Source of the DNA: Acidimicrobiaceae bacterium
GTDB lineage: Bacteria; Actinomycetota; Acidimicrobiia; Acidimicrobiales; RAAP-2
Assembly: GCA_003141095.1 (NCBI GenBank)
Contig: PLKM01000031.1
Coordinates: 1 to 64,000, forward strand
DNA length: 64,000 bases
Reading direction: 5' to 3'
Shown here: positions 60,829-64,000 of the stretch, piece after piece
How positions within the stretch are numbered: the stretch's first letter is position 1
How the letters are laid out: each line of letters begins with the position of its first letter
Position numbers and translations under genes: made by a program
The notes under the pieces: model-generated
The model's database searches: none
What the model saw: only the letters and a program-made list of their open reading frames with translations
Told to the model about the DNA's origin: nothing

Positions 60829-63216
60829 ATGCGACGCCCCTCACGCCTCTCAACGCTCACCCTGGTAGGACTCAGCATGACCATGGCCGCGTTCACCCTC
60901 GCGGTGACGCCAGCGCTCGCCAGCGAGCCCCGCGTCGTCGTCGCCGGGGTTTCGCCGGTCCCTTCCGCGGACAAGGTCGTCAACCGCGCGATCACCGCCT
61001 CCTTTGACGTCGTCTTACGCCAGCCCCACGAGGCCGCGCTCACGTCGTACATCGCGAGCCTCTCCGATACCGCCTCGCCCGACTACCACCACTACCTGAC
61101 ACCCGCCCAGTTCGCAAAGGATTTTGGCGCGACGGCCTCGTCGGTCTCCTCGGTGCGTTCCTATCTTTCCGGGTACGGCTTGAGGGTGGGGGGGCTGAGC
61201 AAGGGCCACGTCTTGTTGCACGTCAAGGGTCTGACCACTGACATCGCTCGCGCCTTTGACGCTTCGGTCGAAACCGTTCGCACCAGTGACGGGGTCTTGG
61301 CGGCGCAGTTCACGGCGAAGGCGACGATTCCCTCTTCACTCGCGCGCGACGTCACGAGCGTCGACGGTCTCTCGACGGTGACGTCGCCGTCCACTCCGGC
61401 AATCGTTTCGCACGCCGCCTCGCGCTCGACGACCGCCCAGGCTTGCCCCTCGGCGGGCAGCGGCACCGGCACCACACCGAACTCGCTCGGTGGTTACACC
61501 GTCCAGCAGCAGGCGCAGCTCTACGGGCTCAGCACCGCCTACGCGAGCGGGGACACCGGCGTCGGCCAAACGATCGCCGTCTACGAGCTCGGCCAGTACG
61601 ACCAGAGCGACTTGGGTGTCTTCTTCACGTGTTACGCACTGACCCCGTCGATCACGCCCATCACCGTCGACAGCGGCATTTCAGCGGGCTACAACGTAGG
61701 GTCCAGCGCTGAAGAAGCGACGCTCGACGTCGAGGAGTCGGCGGCGCTGGCTCCGGGCGCGACCATCGACGTGTACGAGGGTCCAAACTCCGCGAACGGC
61801 CCGACCGACATCTACCAGCAGATCGCCGACAACAACACCGCGACGATCGTCACCACGTCGTGGGGCACGTGCGAAGGCGATCCGAGCGGCGACGCCACCG
61901 CCGAGCAGGCGATCTTTGAACAGATGGCCGCCCAGGGCCAGACCGTGGTCGCGGCGGCGGGCGACAGCGGATCCTCGGACTGCGCCGCCAATTCCGACGG
62001 GTTCGCGCCCAAGAATTTGGCCGTTGACGACCCGGCCTCACAGCCCTTCGTGACGGGCGTCGGTGGTCTGAGCATCTCCAGCATCAGCCCCTTCGCCGAG
62101 ACGGTCTGGAACGCGGGCACGGGCAGCGGCGGTGCCGGCGGCGGCGGTGCATCGACGCTGTGGTCACGCCCCTCGTGGCAGAGCGCACCCGGGATCACCG
62201 CGGCTGACACCATGCGCATGGTGCCGGACCTCTCGGTGATGGCCGATCCGAACACTGGCTTCATCGAGTACTTCACCGGCTCGGACGGTGGACTTTGTCA
62301 CCGAACTTGCGGAGCTGGTTGGAGCAGCATTGGCGGAACGTCCATTGGCTCGCCGCTCGTCAGCTCGCTCGTCGCGGTCGCCGCGCAGTCGTGCGCGGTG
62401 AGCCGTCTCGGTTTCATCAATCCGACGCTCTACTCCATGGCCACCGCCGGCGTCGGATTCAATGACGTCACGACCGGCAACAACGACCTCTACAACGCCG
62501 GCGGCTACGGCGCCGGCGTCGGCTACGACATGGCGTCGGGGCTCGGCAGCCCCGACGGCCCTGCCTTCATCGACGGTCTGTGCCCGGCGAAGCTGGATGC
62601 GGCCAAGAGCGCGTTCACGACGTCGAGCCAGAGTCCACCGATCAATTCCCCCGCAACCATCACCGCCGTCTTGAGGAACTCGAGCTCCACGCCAGTTGCC
62701 AACGCGATGGTCGACCTGAGCGCAACGGCAGCCTCCGGCACGATCGTGATTGACGGCGACGCAAGCAGCACCACCAGCGCGGGCGCGGCGACGTACCAGG
62801 CCAACTCGAATTCGTCGGGCACGGCGAGTTTTACCGTGACCTCGAACACCGCGGGCCCCGTCGTCGTGACCATCACCTACGCGAGCGCAACCCTGTACAC
62901 CACGACGTTGAACTTCACTGCAGCGGCATCGACAACGCGCGCACCGGGCAAACCCACCATCCGGAGCCTCCGGCCGTTGGCCGGCGGATTCAAGCTCGTG
63001 GTGGCCCCGCCAGCTTCGAACGGCGGAAGCGCCATCACCCTGTATCAATACTCAATCAACTCGGGAAAGACGTGGTCCAACATCTCGAGAGCGGCCCGCA
63101 GCGTCACCGTGGGCCATCTGAGCAAGGTCCGCACGTACGTCGTCGTGGTGCGCGCACGAAACGTGGTGGGTACCGGAGCCACATCCGCGGCGTCGCGGGT
63201 GACGACACTTGCGTAG
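60829..63216 (+). CDS. Secreted S53 peptidase (sedolisin/kumamolisin type)
   Basis: 795-residue exported serine-carboxyl peptidase. Signal peptide (about 1-32, cleavage after ALA), pro-kumamolisin domain (about 50-190; SPDYHHYLTPAQFAKDFGAT), then the catalytic domain. EEATLDVEESAALAPGATID gives the Glu and Asp (spaced by four), AAAGDSGSSDC the oxyanion Asp and GGTSIGSPLVSSLVAVA the nucleophile Ser. FNDVTTGNND and GYDMASGLGSPDG form the calcium site. The C-terminus adds an Ig-like region and a fibronectin type III-like domain (PGKPTIRSLRPLAGGFKLVV). Relatives work at acid pH on external protein. Confidence 0.95.
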   Translation: MRRPSRLSTLTLVGLSMTMAAFTLAVTPALASEPRVVVAGVSPVPSADKVVNRAITASFDVVLRQPHEAALTSYIASLSDTASPDYHHYLTPAQFAKDFGATASSVSSVRSYLSGYGLRVGGLSKGHVLLHVKGLTTDIARAFDASVETVRTSDGVLAAQFTAKATIPSSLARDVTSVDGLSTVTSPSTPAIVSHAASRSTTAQACPSAGSGTGTTPNSLGGYTVQQQAQLYGLSTAYASGDTGVGQTIAVYELGQYDQSDLGVFFTCYALTPSITPITVDSGISAGYNVGSSAEEATLDVEESAALAPGATIDVYEGPNSANGPTDIYQQIADNNTATIVTTSWGTCEGDPSGDATAEQAIFEQMAAQGQTVVAAAGDSGSSDCAANSDGFAPKNLAVDDPASQPFVTGVGGLSISSISPFAETVWNAGTGSGGAGGGGASTLWSRPSWQSAPGITAADTMRMVPDLSVMADPNTGFIEYFTGSDGGLCHRTCGAGWSSIGGTSIGSPLVSSLVAVAAQSCAVSRLGFINPTLYSMATAGVGFNDVTTGNNDLYNAGGYGAGVGYDMASGLGSPDGPAFIDGLCPAKLDAAKSAFTTSSQSPPINSPATITAVLRNSSSTPVANAMVDLSATAASGTIVIDGDASSTTSAGAATYQANSNSSGTASFTVTSNTAGPVVVTITYASATLYTTTLNFTAAASTTRAPGKPTIRSLRPLAGGFKLVVAPPASNGGSAITLYQYSINSGKTWSNISRAARSVTVGHLSKVRTYVVVVRARNVVGTGATSAASRVTTLA

Positions 63217-63333
63217 TTTCTTCGGTACTTCACAGGAGTTTCCAACGAGGGCACTCTCTTCGAACAATGACCACCTCTAGACTTTGATGAGGAGCACGCT
63301 CAAGAATTACCGGCGATCCAACCTCTACAAAGG

Positions 63334-64000
63334 ATGCGCGTGAAGTTTCGACGAGCCGCATTGGTGGCGAACATAGTGTTGGTCGGATCGACTCTGCCGG
63401 TCGTCCTGCTTCCGGTCGCGACGCCGAACTCCGGCGCGGCGCTTCCCCTGTACCAGTTCGTGAACTCCGGCACCGGCCCGCTGCCGTGGAACGCGGTCTC
63501 CTTCGAGAGCGCAATCGATAACACGAAGATGCTGGGCAGTCCCCACGCGGTGAGCCAGGTTGGTGAAGCCGCGCTGACCTATCGAATGGCCAACTCCCAA
63601 ATTGGTCTCTACGTGGCGAACGCCACCGGGGCTTCGACGTGGACCAACGTCTCGACGCTCGTCGATACACCCACCCCGGCGTCGGACCCCATTCCCTTTT
63701 TTGACCCGATGGGACTGCTGGACATCCTCTACGTGAGTACGTCGAATCACCTCATCTTGTTGTCGACCAACAGCGCCCGCGCTCCGAGGACCGACAAGAT
63801 CGGCGAACCGGCGCCGTGGCATCCTTGGATTAGCACCGACCTGACGCTGGAGACCGGGGTCGGCGTGGCGACCGGCCTGCCCAGTGTGCACGTGAGCGGT
63901 TTCAACGGATTCATTGCTTTTCGATCGCTGACCGACGCCGCCGAAGTGATCCCTCTCAACTGGATACTCGGCCAACGTGTTCCTTCGCTGAGTAGCGGAG
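63334..64000 (+). CDS. Secreted protein, beta-strand repeat type (3' end outside window)
   Basis: Open frame of 222 codons running off the window. Basic start MRVKFRR plus hydrophobic segment (ALVANIVLVGSTLPVVLLPV) indicates export, with possible cleavage near NSGAA. The mature part has repeated strand-turn-strand units, for example LTYRMANSQIGLYVANATGA and LDILYVSTSNHLILLSTNSA, reminiscent of beta-propeller blades. Function unknown. The ATG is preceded by AAAGG; TAGACT at 63278-63283 is a possible -10. It follows the secreted peptidase on the same strand. Confidence 0.75.
   Translation, partial: MRVKFRRAALVANIVLVGSTLPVVLLPVATPNSGAALPLYQFVNSGTGPLPWNAVSFESAIDNTKMLGSPHAVSQVGEAALTYRMANSQIGLYVANATGASTWTNVSTLVDTPTPASDPIPFFDPMGLLDILYVSTSNHLILLSTNSARAPRTDKIGEPAPWHPWISTDLTLETGVGVATGLPSVHVSGFNGFIAFRSLTDAAEVIPLNWILGQRVPSLSSG

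Noticed and set aside
63287..63343. 18-codon frame before the last secreted protein as a leader peptide
   Set aside because: Opens at an ATG only a few bases beyond a possible -10 and overlaps the next start, but composition gives no sign of attenuation and chance is sufficient.

Overview
The window comes from a GC-rich Actinomycetota chromosome, and I would guess the class Acidimicrobiia. The reasons are actinobacterial-type gene content (EttA, RimO-PgsA-CinA-RecA, DUF4395, a CxxxxxC ferredoxin with P450s), a GAAC-N4-GTTC SOS box upstream of recA, and first genes that mostly carry a TANNNT -10 hexamer 6-7 nt before an ATG/GTG with no Shine-Dalgarno, which suggests leaderless mRNAs. A secreted sedolisin (S53 peptidase, a family usually active at low pH) fits an acidic or organic-rich habitat, but that is inference. 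No phage, insertion sequence, CRISPR array or integrase was seen; the window reads as core chromosome with some decay.

Layout: 0-12.2 kb holds a cyclopropane-fatty-acid-synthase-like enzyme, small acetyltransferases, SRPBCC proteins, a HIT-family relic, two zinc-ribbon membrane proteins (RDD and CPBP protease types), a MarR-controlled drug exporter, a frameshifted membrane gene and inorganic pyrophosphatase. 12.4-19.8 kb holds a 3-hydroxyacyl-CoA dehydrogenase, PurU, the kynurenine pair kynA-kynU, ettA and a second DHA2-type exporter.

20-35.7 kb is a compact nucleoside scavenging island: a BMP-type ABC importer; pseudouridine kinase and pseudouridine-5'-phosphate glycosidase; cytidine deaminase, pyrimidine nucleoside phosphorylase and adenosine deaminase; then, on the other strand, deoC, aldehyde dehydrogenase, a catalytically empty aldehyde dehydrogenase homologue, purine nucleoside phosphorylase and a phosphohexo/pentomutase. 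Together they would import nucleosides, deaminate them, split the glycosidic bond phosphorolytically, isomerise (deoxy)ribose-1-phosphate and cleave deoxyribose-5-phosphate to glyceraldehyde-3-phosphate and acetaldehyde, which ALDH would oxidise. The four blocks meet either in overlapping divergent promoters (psuG/cdd) or in overlapping CTAG stop codons.

35.7-38.1 kb holds rfbC-rfbB and rfbA (dTDP-sugar synthesis, no rfbD). 38.5-52.5 kb holds several alpha/beta hydrolases, RidA, an amidase with a small partner, BioY, an enoyl-CoA hydratase homologue, aminopeptidase P, a ferredoxin with two tandem P450s, SerB, an MFS exporter and a hexapeptide acyltransferase. 52.7-58.5 kb is recA, a serine beta-lactamase-like hydrolase, cinA-pgsA-rimO and tRNA-Ser(GCU). 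58.9-64 kb holds a Nudix hydrolase, a TauE/SafE exporter, a DUF4395 protein, the sedolisin and the start of another secreted protein cut by the window edge.
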